From NCBI GenBank assembly GCA_013151315.1, contig JAADIN010000265.1, forward strand, positions 1-60,359: DNA of 60,359 nt, written 5' to 3'. Source of the stretch: Planctomycetota bacterium. GTDB lineage: Bacteria > Planctomycetota > Planctomycetia > Pirellulales > Lacipirellulaceae. The position numbers and the translations under genes are program-made. The number at the start of each line of letters is the position of its first letter. Position 1 is the first letter of the stretch. Under the pieces are notes generated by a model that worked only from the letters and a program-made list of their open reading frames with translations, was not told the origin of the DNA and searched no databases. This document shows, one piece after another, positions 47,410-57,100 of this stretch.

Positions 47410-47587
47410 ACGTCTTAGGGTCGCATTTTACCAAAAACCCATCGATCGCGTTTTGAGAAACGCGATAGGTAGGTCTTTTTGCATCGGGGGGAATCTTGTA
47501 CGCCTGCAAATCTCCACGACGGATCAATCGGCGTACACTTTCGGGGTTGAGGCCCAAAAGTTCAGCGGTTTTTTTGATTGGATACAT
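47327..47587 (-). CDS. Excisionase-like helix-turn-helix DNA-binding protein
   Basis: An 86-aa protein starting MYPIKKTAELLGLNPESVRR with the winged-helix pattern LGLNPESVRRLIRRGDLQAYK and TYRVSQNAIDGFL, as in excisionase/MerR-like small proteins. The last 27 codons overlap the 3' end of the integrase in the opposite direction (83 bp). It is the likely recombination directionality factor of the element (inference). Confidence 0.82.
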   Translation of the reverse strand: MYPIKKTAELLGLNPESVRRLIRRGDLQAYKIPPDAKRPTYRVSQNAIDGFLVKCDPKTFRPLPRKSSRPHDTVPDWVSMFLEKSV

Positions 47588-47653
47588 ATTTTGAATCTTT
47601 CATTCGTTCCGAAAAAATCGTGTCAGAAAAAATTGCAGGCATCCTCACATGAA

Positions 47654-50374
47654 TCAATCCGCGAGCCCGAAGCTGCCATGGCATAGCTCATGAGCTGGCG
47701 ATTTTTTTCGATGGCTTTTCGCGCGCGAAGCCTTGAATTTCAGGTTGGCAACGTAACAGTCGTTGCCATTCGCGTTTTGTGTTTTGTGGCTGTGGGGGAG
47801 GTCTTTGCTTACTTTTATTTTGCTCCAATTCTTTTTCTCGTCCTTGGGCAACCAACTCTGGAATTTTTCAAAAAATCGGGAAAAACGAACACGCTCCCCC
47901 TCCCCGTATTTACATTTCTCCGCCAGGAATTCCTCCAAAGCCGTGCGATTCGTTTCTTCAATTCTCTCTTTACTCGCATTGCGAACCACGGGCACTCGCA
48001 TTCGCCCCGTCAGCTCGGGTAACTCCATGTCCATCAGGGTTCGCATAAAATGTGGGGCCTCGTCCCGCAAAAATCGCTCCAGATAGAGCTTGGGAATTTC
48101 CTCAACGGGTAAAGGGACATGGGAGACCGTGATACGGGTATCGCCGGGGAACACGGGGCAAAAGCTCTGGTCGTTCGCACAATGCACCCACTTGGTGACA
48201 TTCGGGATCGCAAAAGTATCGGTGCGCATCTTGCGAATCGATAGATTCTTACACGTGACCCATTCCTTGAGGTTGCGAGCAGGACCCTTGGTCGAGAGGT
48301 TCATTTCGTCGACATAGCAGAGCACTGCGCCGAGTAGCTCACCGTTGTAGCCGGTACTGTTGGTCAACGTATTTTTCGCATCGACGACTCCTTTGGTCAT
48401 CAGCCAACCGATCGACTCAAAGAAAATCGATTTGCCCGAATTCTCAGGTCCATAGAAAAACAGGTAGGGCAAGCTCTGGAATGGCTCGCGGAACATGGCC
48501 GCCACCCAAGCTTTGAGATAATCCCCTCCAGTGAGAATCCCCGCAGCTTTGGCCCAAGGTTGTTTTTGGATTTCGGTGGTAAGGTCTCCACCCACGTGCT
48601 CCATGATGAGATCCCAATGGGGGTGGTGCGGGCGATCGTCCGGGGCAAGTGACGCGGGCTCATATGCTAATTGTGCTGCTCCAAGGTTCCACTGCCGTCC
48701 ACCTGGGTACTCTGGCTGGAAGGGCAGACTCACTTGTCGCCAAGGAAGGGACAACCCTTGCCCAAGAATATGCTTCACTTGAGCGCCGTTATTCCCATGT
48801 ATGTGCAATAGGTCCTTGAGATCGTCTTTTGGCGAATCGATCCATTGACCGTCGCTAGTCATGTACCGCCACCCGATGTCGGATCCCTCGGGAGACACGA
48901 CCTTTCGAGCCAAGTAATCGTAGTCATCTAGTGCCAAACTGGTGCTGACTTTGTCTAACTCGATTTGGCTGGCGAGCACCCAATTTTTCTTCCGTTTGTC
49001 GAGTAGCCAACCCTCGGGATCTTGATCGTGCTCGTATCGCTCGATGCGCACCACCAGCCGAGCTAACTTGTCCTTCGAGAACCGAACCAGTCGACCGCGT
49101 AGTTGCTCAGGGATCGACAGGGCCTCACCCACACTCAGCGCTGCCTTCACTGCTGCTTCCTGCTCTTTGAAGACGTATTCGCCCGAATCCGGGTCTTCCA
49201 AAGCACCATTGGCGAGGCAGGCACTCGCAAACGTGGGAATGCAATTGATGAGGCAACTGGTCCATTTTCCTGCCCCTTGGTCCCATGTTTTTGCCTCAGA
49301 GGTGCCCAGCGAAAATCGATAAACCTGGAAGACTCCATCTTCTTTGGGGCGTAAAAAGCAGTTTGGCTCACCGGGGTCAGACCCCTCAGACGTTGTCTGA
49401 AAGACCCCTTTCAGTTTTAGCTTGGCAGATACATCCATATCGTCGAACAGCTTTTGGATGCCAGCCGTGTGGGTCTGCAACAAGTGATGATCTTGCACCC
49501 AGACACACGAAAATCCGGTCTCCGTCAGCGCCTTGATAATCGCTCTATGGGACTCATCAAGCGCCACGACCTTGCGACCCGAGGTCAGTTTTTCAAACGG
49601 AGTGAGAGTCTCATCATCGAGACCTTGCAGCCGAACCTTTGATTGACGTCGCGTGACGACTTCGATGTGATCTCGCCAATTCGAGGGCAGGTCACCCAGC
49701 TCCAACACTTGCTCGGTAGGCTTGATGAGCTTGAGACCTTCATTCTCGGGCGTGATCTTGCGATGCCAGATCCACATATTTCCGCCGCAGCAATCAATGT
49801 GCTGAGAAAAATCAAAACCTGTGTCGGTGCTCATCATGCTCAGCACACATCGAGCTAAGGCTGCATGTTCGGTGTGATTATCTGTGGGGATACCATCTTG
49901 GCCGAACAGAACATAGAGATGGAGACCTTTTCCGCCAGTGCTCTTTCGCACCTCGACGTAGGGCAATGAGGCAGCTTTTTGACGGACCTCTTCTAACCCT
50001 GCATCGTCGATCCCGACTCCACGGGCATGACCTGATATGGAATCGAAATCAAATCCGACCCAACGACTGCAGCGATCCACCCAGTCCCAACCTGTGCTGC
50101 CAATGCCCTCGGCATGACGGTCGAGAGGCCAATTGAGGTTGTAATCGTGAAATTCTGGTTCGGAATTCGCCTTCTTTGGGACGCGAATGTTCCACCACTG
50201 GTTAATTCCATCGGTGTAGGTGCTGGGCTTGCCCTCAACCCGCTCCCCGTCGCCTGCAGAGACATTGATTTGGGTTTCCATGTTGCGAGTCCAGCGAGAC
50301 AAGAGGTCGCCAGCGTGGCCGTGCGTGGCGAAATGGCCCAGGTAGTTGTCGAGAGATGACAGGACGGTTTCCAT
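47654..50374 (-). CDS. Replicative primase-helicase fusion (AEP-like primase plus SF3-type helicase)
   Basis: A 906-aa protein. The N-terminal primase-like domain spans about 80-230: acidic FDFDS (about residue 110), then STGGKGLHLYVLF with the catalytic histidine. The ATPase domain has Walker A GPENSGKSIFFESIG (about 643) and Walker B CYVDEMN (about 690), with the sensor region LSIRKMRTDTFAIPN. A basic C-terminus follows. The arrangement is that of element-encoded self-replication proteins. It lies immediately downstream of the repeat-rich region at 50375-51400, which is a plausible origin. Confidence 0.9.
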   Translation of the reverse strand: METVLSSLDNYLGHFATHGHAGDLLSRWTRNMETQINVSAGDGERVEGKPSTYTDGINQWWNIRVPKKANSEPEFHDYNLNWPLDRHAEGIGSTGWDWVDRCSRWVGFDFDSISGHARGVGIDDAGLEEVRQKAASLPYVEVRKSTGGKGLHLYVLFGQDGIPTDNHTEHAALARCVLSMMSTDTGFDFSQHIDCCGGNMWIWHRKITPENEGLKLIKPTEQVLELGDLPSNWRDHIEVVTRRQSKVRLQGLDDETLTPFEKLTSGRKVVALDESHRAIIKALTETGFSCVWVQDHHLLQTHTAGIQKLFDDMDVSAKLKLKGVFQTTSEGSDPGEPNCFLRPKEDGVFQVYRFSLGTSEAKTWDQGAGKWTSCLINCIPTFASACLANGALEDPDSGEYVFKEQEAAVKAALSVGEALSIPEQLRGRLVRFSKDKLARLVVRIERYEHDQDPEGWLLDKRKKNWVLASQIELDKVSTSLALDDYDYLARKVVSPEGSDIGWRYMTSDGQWIDSPKDDLKDLLHIHGNNGAQVKHILGQGLSLPWRQVSLPFQPEYPGGRQWNLGAAQLAYEPASLAPDDRPHHPHWDLIMEHVGGDLTTEIQKQPWAKAAGILTGGDYLKAWVAAMFREPFQSLPYLFFYGPENSGKSIFFESIGWLMTKGVVDAKNTLTNSTGYNGELLGAVLCYVDEMNLSTKGPARNLKEWVTCKNLSIRKMRTDTFAIPNVTKWVHCANDQSFCPVFPGDTRITVSHVPLPVEEIPKLYLERFLRDEAPHFMRTLMDMELPELTGRMRVPVVRNASKERIEETNRTALEEFLAEKCKYGEGERVRFSRFFEKFQSWLPKDEKKNWSKIKVSKDLPHSHKTQNANGNDCYVANLKFKASRAKSHRKKSPAHELCHGSFGLAD

Positions 50375-50423
50375 ATTCTTCCTTAGTGTTTTGGTGGGGT
50401 GTATTAGCTGCTGGTGTTTTTCT

Positions 50424-50546
50424 CCCTCTGATTACTTACACACTTTTTTTTCGAGCAATCTTCAAAAAATCCTTAGAAAATAACATCCCCTTAATTTCCC
50501 ACTTTGATGCACATTTACTCAAAAAAGTGTGTAAGTAGTCAGAGGG
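50424..50546. repeat. 26-bp inverted repeat flanking a short A+T-rich spacer
   Basis: Arms CCTCTGATTACTTACACACT (from 50425) and AGTGTGTAAGTAGTCAGAGG (ending near 50545) pair with one mismatch over about 26 bp, including the A/T runs. The spacer is about 70 nt. Upstream of the primase gene, it is a candidate initiator-binding or operator site. Confidence 0.85.
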
Positions 50547-50569
50547 GCGTCTCCTGATATCGCCACGGT

Positions 50570-50692
50570 CGGTCTCTATAACTACGTCCGTCGAAATCAC
50601 AAAAAATGCCCTTAAACTTTGGCCAATCCCCAAAGTTTAAGGGCTAGGAATCCTCACAATCGGGATATCAGTTACCAGTCGAACCAAAACCT
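50570..50692 (-). repeat. 123-bp repeat copy A carrying a dUTPase 3' end and terminator hairpin
   Basis: On the minus strand it begins with a dUTPase motif V ending (RGTGGFGSTGN and TGA at 50668-50703, the first codons lying just outside the repeat). A 15-bp stem hairpin at 50608-50644 (loop on plus strand CCAATCC) and a T-run follow. Copy B is 219 bp to the right. Confidence 0.88.
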
Positions 50693-50703
50693 CCGGTTCC
50701 TCG
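50668..50703 (-). pseudogene. dut: Captured 3' end of a dut gene (dUTPase motif V)
   Basis: RGTGGFGSTGN plus stop matches the C-terminal arm of trimeric dUTPases (R-G-x-x-G-F-G-S-T-G). The same frame stays open upstream, but no other dUTPase motif (I-IV) and no start codon are visible. Only the tail is present. Confidence 0.7.
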
Positions 50704-50788
50704 CGTTCTCCTGAACCCATCGGGAGTGTGACTTCGTACTCGTGATACATCATGGGTAGCTCTCGATGGTGTATGATGGGAAAACGTG

Positions 50789-50911
50789 CGGTCTCTATAA
50801 CTAAGTGCAATGAAATCACGAAAAATGCCCTTAAACTTTGGGGATTGGCCAAAGTTTAAGGGCTAGGAATCGTTACAATCCGCGTATTAGTTACCAGTCG
50901 AACCAAAACCT
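50789..50911 (-). repeat. 123-bp repeat copy B with the hairpin loop inverted
   Basis: Same layout: EGFGSTGN and TAA on the minus strand (50887-50922 for the reading LPSEGFGSTGN), then the same stem at 50827-50863 with plus-strand loop GGATTGG, the exact reverse complement of copy A's loop. Flanks CGGTCTCTATAACTA and AGTTACCAGTCGAACC are shared. Confidence 0.88.
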
Positions 50912-51200
50912 TCTGAAGGCAAGGAAGAAAGTCGCTAAATCGCCCGAGCATCGGAAAATCGATTAGCTTGAAGCCAGACTGGTTACCAGACGGTGCAGAA
51001 TGAGGGTATGTCCTATCTTTCACGTTGAAAAGCTAGACAAGACTAGATTAGTCCTTGCTAGAAACGTAGAGTCAAAACGCCGATTTTAGCTGATGAGTTA
51101 CCCATTTGAGCAGGCATCTTTCCGCCATGTTCCTACATACCAGTGTCTCTGGTGTTATTACCCCCACATTGTCTGTCTTTTCTTTTTTACGTATAGAACT

Positions 51201-51234
51201 AAAAATTAAAAATTAAAAATATATCTATATATAG
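51201..51234. other. A+T-only tract, candidate DNA-unwinding element
   Basis: Three overlapping ATTAAAA units then ATATATCTATATATAG. It lies in the 1.5-kb gene-free stretch 50375-51928 with the inverted and direct repeats, consistent with an origin. Confidence 0.45.
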
Positions 51235-51928
51235 GGAGAGTGCCCTATTGGGATTGTCGGCGAAAAAGACTGCAAAACAAGTGTATTGGTGATTTCAATG
51301 CCTAACAAAGAGCGAGAACTGTCGTTTTTCGACGTGTTTCCCCTTTGTTTTTGATTTGCTCATTTCCAAAAGGATAACATCGACTGACTGATAGTGTGAT
51401 ATGCCCAGCCTAGCAGGTCTCTCCACTGCGAACGCAAGCCCTTCAGTGTCGAAGTGGCCTCGTTTCACAACCAACCCTGGAGGCTATTCAGGGCCGCCCT
51501 GTGGCGTTTCATGGCCCGCCCTGGACCTGCGCGAGACATTTGCGTTTTTCCAATCTCTGATTCCTCATCAGACAATCTCCCAAGGCAATGTAGACGTCGC
51601 TTTCTGACCCACCCCTACTCAAATAGGGGAAAAAACCTACACGCTGGGGGCTCCGGTCTTCAGAAAGCGAGGCATCAGAACATACCCCCCCCCTGGGTCC
51701 TCAGCGTGACCGTGCGCGCAGTAACCTCAAGTGCAAACCATGTATTACGCACATCCTGCAAGACTGCCAGAACTTTAGAACAGACTGTGAGCTCTGTTGC
51801 ATTATCTCTTCTAGTTCTCCCTTGTCATTTTCACATTTCCCTTATTGGTCCTGTTGACATACACCGCTAATCAGGTGTAGCGTGTACGCACACACGTCAA
51901 CAATCACTCACCTAAAGGAAGCAAAGCA
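51235..51928. other. Remainder of the gene-free region before the DUF932 gene
   Basis: A plus-strand frame at 51401-51607 (68 codons) has no recognisable family and is doubtful. TTGACA at 51854-51859 with TAGCGT 18 nt later is a weak promoter candidate for the DUF932 gene. Confidence 0.35.
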
Positions 51929-52828
51929 ATGACTACAGCAACAAACGCACAAGACACGATCCGCACCACACTAGCAGAGGCTTTCCCTTTCTCTGTGGAT
52001 AAATTTCCACTGTCAGGGCCAGATAATATCCGCACTCCCCACTATGGATTGTTTCGCTCAGATACTGCCGAAAGCATTGGCAACGCCGTGAAGAAAGGCT
52101 ACCAGCCGCATACGCTAGATGATGTTGCCATACTCGCTGAGGCAGCCCTGTCAGGATTTGATAGAACTACTGACGAACCAGTGATGCTTTGCCATTGGCA
52201 AGCCGGTCACAATGTCACCATCGCCCCTAGCGATAATCACCGGCAAGCAATCTACGGAAGCAAAGACAACATCTTTCCCCGGTTCATTGTGCGAGCAGGT
52301 TATGGCGGCACATGCTTCAGCGCTTCCCTTGGCCTCTACCGCGATTGTTGTCGCAATCTCGCCATGCTGGAGACGGCAGGGGAAAGCGTATCCGTCAAAA
52401 TTCGCCACACGCATAGCCTAAGGCCTAGACTATCTGAATTGGTTTGTGCTTTCCAACGGCTAGCATCTAAGTGGCAGGGAGTAGTTGACACAGCCCGCAG
52501 GTTAGAAGCGACAGAAATCGATCTGAAAGAATTCTTGCAAACCGTCTATCCGCAGGTAGAGAATGCTAGCAGGCGTTCGCAGACGATTGCTTACAACAGA
52601 GGCAACGCCATTGCCCGCAGAATCCATCGGGAACGACTGAGCACCGGTCGACCCCATGGGACTATCTCAACCGTGACTGCATGGGAAGCATTCAATGGGA
52701 TTCAAGGCTACGTCCAGCATGATGCAACCCGCAAGGGTAGACCATCGGCGATCTCTCGCGCAATGACTGCCATGGCCGACCCGGCGGTATCAAGAGCCAT
52801 GCACCACGCGCTAGCACTCGCCAGCTAG
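51929..52828 (+). CDS. DUF932 phage/plasmid-type protein
   Basis: A 299-aa protein with the DUF932 profile: PHYGLFRSDTAESIGNAVKKGYQPH near residue 35, then GSKDNIFPRFIVRAGYGGTCFSASLGLYRDCCRN, and a C-terminal helical half with AFNGIQGYVQHDA. These proteins occur on plasmids and phages; their function is unknown. AAAGGAAGC lies 8 nt before the ATG, and a strong hairpin follows the stop. Confidence 0.85.
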   Translation: MTTATNAQDTIRTTLAEAFPFSVDKFPLSGPDNIRTPHYGLFRSDTAESIGNAVKKGYQPHTLDDVAILAEAALSGFDRTTDEPVMLCHWQAGHNVTIAPSDNHRQAIYGSKDNIFPRFIVRAGYGGTCFSASLGLYRDCCRNLAMLETAGESVSVKIRHTHSLRPRLSELVCAFQRLASKWQGVVDTARRLEATEIDLKEFLQTVYPQVENASRRSQTIAYNRGNAIARRIHRERLSTGRPHGTISTVTAWEAFNGIQGYVQHDATRKGRPSAISRAMTAMADPAVSRAMHHALALAS

Positions 52829-52871
52829 CTGCTAAGATTTTCTTTCTGCACTCGATGCAAACGATTAGACC

Positions 52872-52912
52872 AAGCTTGGCCTAAACCGCTCCAGCGGAAT
52901 TAGGCCAAGCTT
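52872..52912. terminator. Likely terminator after the DUF932 gene
   Basis: Stem AAGCTTGGCCTA/TAGGCCAAGCTT with an inner CCGCT/AGCGG stem and a short T-rich tail. Confidence 0.75.
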
Positions 52913-53398
52913 TCTTCGTATTGGTAACAACCATCAGCATGGCCGTTCGATGGCCAAGTTTCTTACCAGGACGCCTCGAATTTCTTTCTGAGCTTGCGTG
53001 CTCTCCTTTCGAGTTGCGCAACCCGTCCAGAGACTTCAGGCTATGCGTTAGGCTAAAGGCCCATTAGACTACCTGGACTTGTTAAACGCCTTACGGAAGA
53101 GTGAATACATGAATTAACCCGAATCCGCAGAGGAGACGAATGGTTTATTCCAAACGCTCGGGGATCAAAATCAAATCGCCTGCTTTGTATCTCACAGGCC
53201 ATCGCCATAGATTCCCGATAGCTTTTGCCGTCCCAATTAGATTACCTGCTTAGAGCAAGCAGCGAACAGCGAACAGCGAAAGAATTAGACGATTTGCGCA
53301 AGAGGATCACAACCTTCCCACGACTTCGGTCGAAAGAATTAGACTAGCGCCCCCACAGACCGTTGCGAGTCGTGCGTGGGCTATCTAAACTACAAACC
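52913..53398. other. Gene-free stretch with scattered ATTAGAC repeats
   Basis: ATTAGAC or ATTAGAT occurs at 53063, 53236, 53284 and 53338 (and at 52864 just before). Tandem AGCGAAC occurs at 53261-53280. No gene is seen. Confidence 0.5.
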
Positions 53399-53626
53399 AT
53401 GCCCCCAGCACGAAAATTGAAACTAGCGCCACGAGGAACCCTGCGTGGTGTCATTCAGCGAGAAATGAATCGCCGAAAGCTTACCGGCTATGCGCTCGCC
53501 AAAATTCTCGACAATACTTCAGAGTCTCACTTGAACGACTGGCTCAATGGCGACAAAAGCCTCAGTGACGGCAAACTGGATGAGATTCTGAAGGTCCTGG
53601 AGATACGGCTGACGCCCGAGGATTGA
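53399..53626 (+). CDS. Small Xre-like helix-turn-helix regulator
   Basis: A 75-aa protein (MPPARKLKLAPRG). The HTH reads REMNRRKLTGYALAKILDNTSE then WLNGDKSLSDGKLDEILKVL. It is probably a regulator of neighbouring island genes. The upstream TTG at 53363 is a weaker start. Confidence 0.8.
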   Translation: MPPARKLKLAPRGTLRGVIQREMNRRKLTGYALAKILDNTSESHLNDWLNGDKSLSDGKLDEILKVLEIRLTPED

Positions 53627-54121
53627 AGTCGGCGTCAAGAGACCGCATGGACGCCTGCCCGTTCGCCACACGACATCGCTGTTTCTTTCGGCGGGGAGAT
53701 TTTGCACCCAGAATCGAGTGCGTCCTATCGGCCTCCGAGAGGCTCAGGGATCAGTGCTGAGACGCCGAAAAGTCAGCCGATCAGGCCGCAGATGGGCCTA
53801 ACGGCCCATCTGCTCAAATTCAGAGAACTGAAAATCTGTGCGCTGCACTTTTCAATGGCCATTCCTACCCGCCAGGCGCTTCAGTTTTCGACTGCGATTT
53901 ACACACGTGATGGACGGATTTATTCCGTGCCACTGAGCGCCCCAAAACCAGCCACCGAAAGGCGATTGTCACCAGCACGGGTGACAAAGTGCAAGGTCAG
54001 CATGTTGTGCAGATATTGCTACGTCCAGGCAAATGCATCACTCCGCAAGTGGAATGGAAGGTGATGAACTCACCTTCCACATTCCGTGACCTAGTCGCCA
54101 TGAGTGTCGGCGTCAATTTTG
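53627..54121. other. Gap before the helicase gene, no convincing gene
   Basis: An open frame at 53702-54064 lacks a family signature and codon bias, and is not accepted. Confidence 0.4.
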
Positions 54122-57100
54122 TTATAGACCAGCAAGTTCTCTGTTGATCGCACTATGTAGGCGTTCTTCCTCAGCTGCTTGATTCATGAACCAATCTGTG
54201 GACCAGATGCGATGTAGTTTCCACCCGCGTGCCGTGATCACTTCTTCTCGCAGACGGTCACGATCTCGGGCAGATTTTGATGAGTGGTATGTTGCACCGT
54301 CACACTCAATACCCATTAGAAACTCTCCATTTGAATCGGGCTTGAGAATACCGAGGTCAATGAAATAGCCTGCGACGCCTACTTGCGGTACTACTTTCAC
54401 TCCCATTCTCTCAATAACCCTTGCCACCGAAATCTCGAAAGGAGAATCAGGATCCCTGCCTGAGAAAGACCCGCGATCGACGAGTTCACCTGTCATGGCA
54501 TATTGGAGGTAATCTTTCATCGCGTTGACGCCGCGACTGCGATCTGGGCCGCCTTTAATATCAGAGGGTTTCATTGAAGAGAATACTTCAATCCGGCGTT
54601 TCGCACGAGTGATCAGCACGTTGAGTCTCCTCCAGCCATGCTCTCCAGTCATTGGTCCGAACCGGTTCATTACCACTTTGGTTGCTGAATCCGGGCCATA
54701 CGTGTAAGAGATAAAGATCACGTCACGCTCATCACCTTGTACATTTTCGAGGTTCTTCACGAATAACCTGTCTGTGTGATCGTGAAATTGCTCTATCGCT
54801 AGTCTCGCTTCACTGCAGCTGGAAGTCAATTCGTCAAGTCGATCCCGTATTGCTTGGGCTTGTTTGGCATTAAACGTGGCGACGCCCAAAGTTTCGTCTG
54901 GTCGCTCAATTGCGTGACGCACAATAGCTTCGGCTACAACATTTGCCTCTACAGGGTTACAGCCACCGGTGAACGAAGCTTCTTCTACTTGATGCCAGCG
55001 CAAGCCGAGGCGACCTGCCGCAGATGTGGGTGATGGAAATACCACCAAATCTCCATCATAAAACTTTTCGTTTGAGAAGGCGATAAGGCTCTCATGTTGA
55101 CTACGGTAGTGCCAACGCAAACGACGCCGGTGCGGAAATGCTTTGAGGGCCACTTCCAAAATTGATTCGGTATCATCAAGAAACGTTGCTTCTTCATCGT
55201 CGTCACTTTCACTCATGCGGTCAAAAAAAGAAGTCGGCGGCAACTGCTTAGGATCTCCAACAACGACCAATTGCTTTGCTCGAATCAACGTTCCAAGTGA
55301 GTCTTCCGGCTTGATCTGTGATGCTTCGTCCATAATGACCAAGTCAAAATCAAGGGAACCGGCTGGCAAGTACTGCGCAATAGAAAGCGGGCTCATCATA
55401 AAGCAGGGTTTCAAACCTAGCACGGCGCGACCTGCTCTGAGAATCAGATCCCTGATGCGGCAATGCCGGCGTTGTTTTCCTGTCTCATGTCGAATAAGCC
55501 CTAACTCGGTCAAATCCCCTACCCGACCAGTTGAAACGCCTGTCGGTACTTGACGTTTTGATGCGTGGTATGCTATGGCCGCCTGATTGGCTTCAATCAA
55601 CTGATGGTCGAGTTTCTGGAACTCGGATCGCGCGCGATCCACTCCATGTCGCGAGAATGAACGCAACGGTTCACTGGCATCGAGGATTGAAGCAGCAAGT
55701 TGTTCGTGAAGCGTTAAGTCGTAGCAGTTTGCAGATTCTTTTGCAGATAACCGCCCCTTATAGATTGCCTTTGAAAAACCGCCTAGGCCGGCTGATTCGC
55801 AACGGTCGAGCGATCGACAGAAGCTGGACCATGGCGACAGGTGTGCGGTATCTTTCTGCAGCGTTTGGAGAAAACTTGTGAGACAATGGTCGTTATCTGG
55901 TCCTGGCAGAGCAAGCCACCCTGAATCCAATACTCCAAATTGCTTGAGTAAGGTCCGTTGCTGATTCCAATCGTCTAGGAGACCTCTGAGGTGGAGTAGT
56001 GATTTAACAAGGACACGTGATTCTTCACCGGTGTGGTCATTAGCGACATGGCTAATGGCAGCCGATGGAATACGAATTGCAACCATCGAACCAACCCATT
56101 CGGAAGTTGCCGATAGCGTTTCTATATTCGTGTCCATGCCGATAAAATGTTCTGGGAATACCTCAGAAAAATCTAGGTGGCTGCTGAATGCGTCGATACG
56201 GTCAAGTGTCCTTGCCACGGTTGCAGCATCCTCGAAGAGTTGTGTTAGAGGAGCTTGTTCCTTCGCCGTGAACGTTTTCTGAGCGGTGGCTGTTGACTCA
56301 AGGAGCTGGGATAGCTGGCCTAGATAGGCGCGTGCTTTGTCTAACGGAACAACATCAATAGTGTCGGCCTCTATCCCAAGCACCAAACAGATTCGCTTTT
56401 GCTGAATTTCTTTGCGTAACAGTTTTCCAGTTGCAAAAACTGTTGCGGGCAGTGGCGTATTACTCTTGCTCCATCGATTTGCAATGAGCTTCGTCGCTTG
56501 CTGATGTCCAAGACCTGCTTTCTTGGCAGTAACGACCCAGCTCAGTAAGACCTCAAGTGCTTCCCAATCGGTATCGAAACCTATAAATTTCTCTCCGAAA
56601 ATACGTTTTAGTTCGGAGTCTTCTTCATGCTGGCGGCTTTCGGATCGATAGCCTCCAACTTGTTTGAGTAGCTCTATCCATTTTTGGTTGCCGATTTTTC
56701 CGCCAGACGCTCTTTTGAACTTTTTGATCATCTTACGGCACTGTCTATAGCTTGATCGAAAAATTCTTGTCCATGAATCGCCGAATGCACTGAGGGTATC
56801 GATCAATTCTTCGATTGAGTCGTCATCCGGCATTTTGGCGATGTAGACATGTTGATCGAGCCTTTTCTTTGTTGCCAACAATTTCTCGCATGCCTTGCGG
56901 CCCCGATAAAACGCAGGCGGTGCGTCAGAAAAAAAGATCGCCTCATTGAGAGTTTGAGGTGGTGTGACCGCCTCATGCGATACAAGTCGGTACTTGTAAC
57001 ACGCCAAATCAAAATCTCGTAGCGTGTTGCTCTCACCGAATTTGAGGAGATGTAATTGGTCGGAAAATTTAGTAAAATCGTCCAATACCTGTCGAGTAGT

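Noticed and set aside
50436..50852. Two minus-strand small frames sharing QSLRAFFVIS
   Set aside because: The shared residues are the repeat hairpin read in one frame. The dUTPase-tail frame explains the repeat better.
51401..51607. Plus-strand 68-codon frame followed by CCCCTACTCAAATAGGGG
   Set aside because: The hairpin is followed by A not T on this strand, so it is not a terminator for it. No family match.
53702..54064. 120-codon plus-strand frame
   Set aside because: Weak codon bias and no motif. Treated as an untranslated island spacer.
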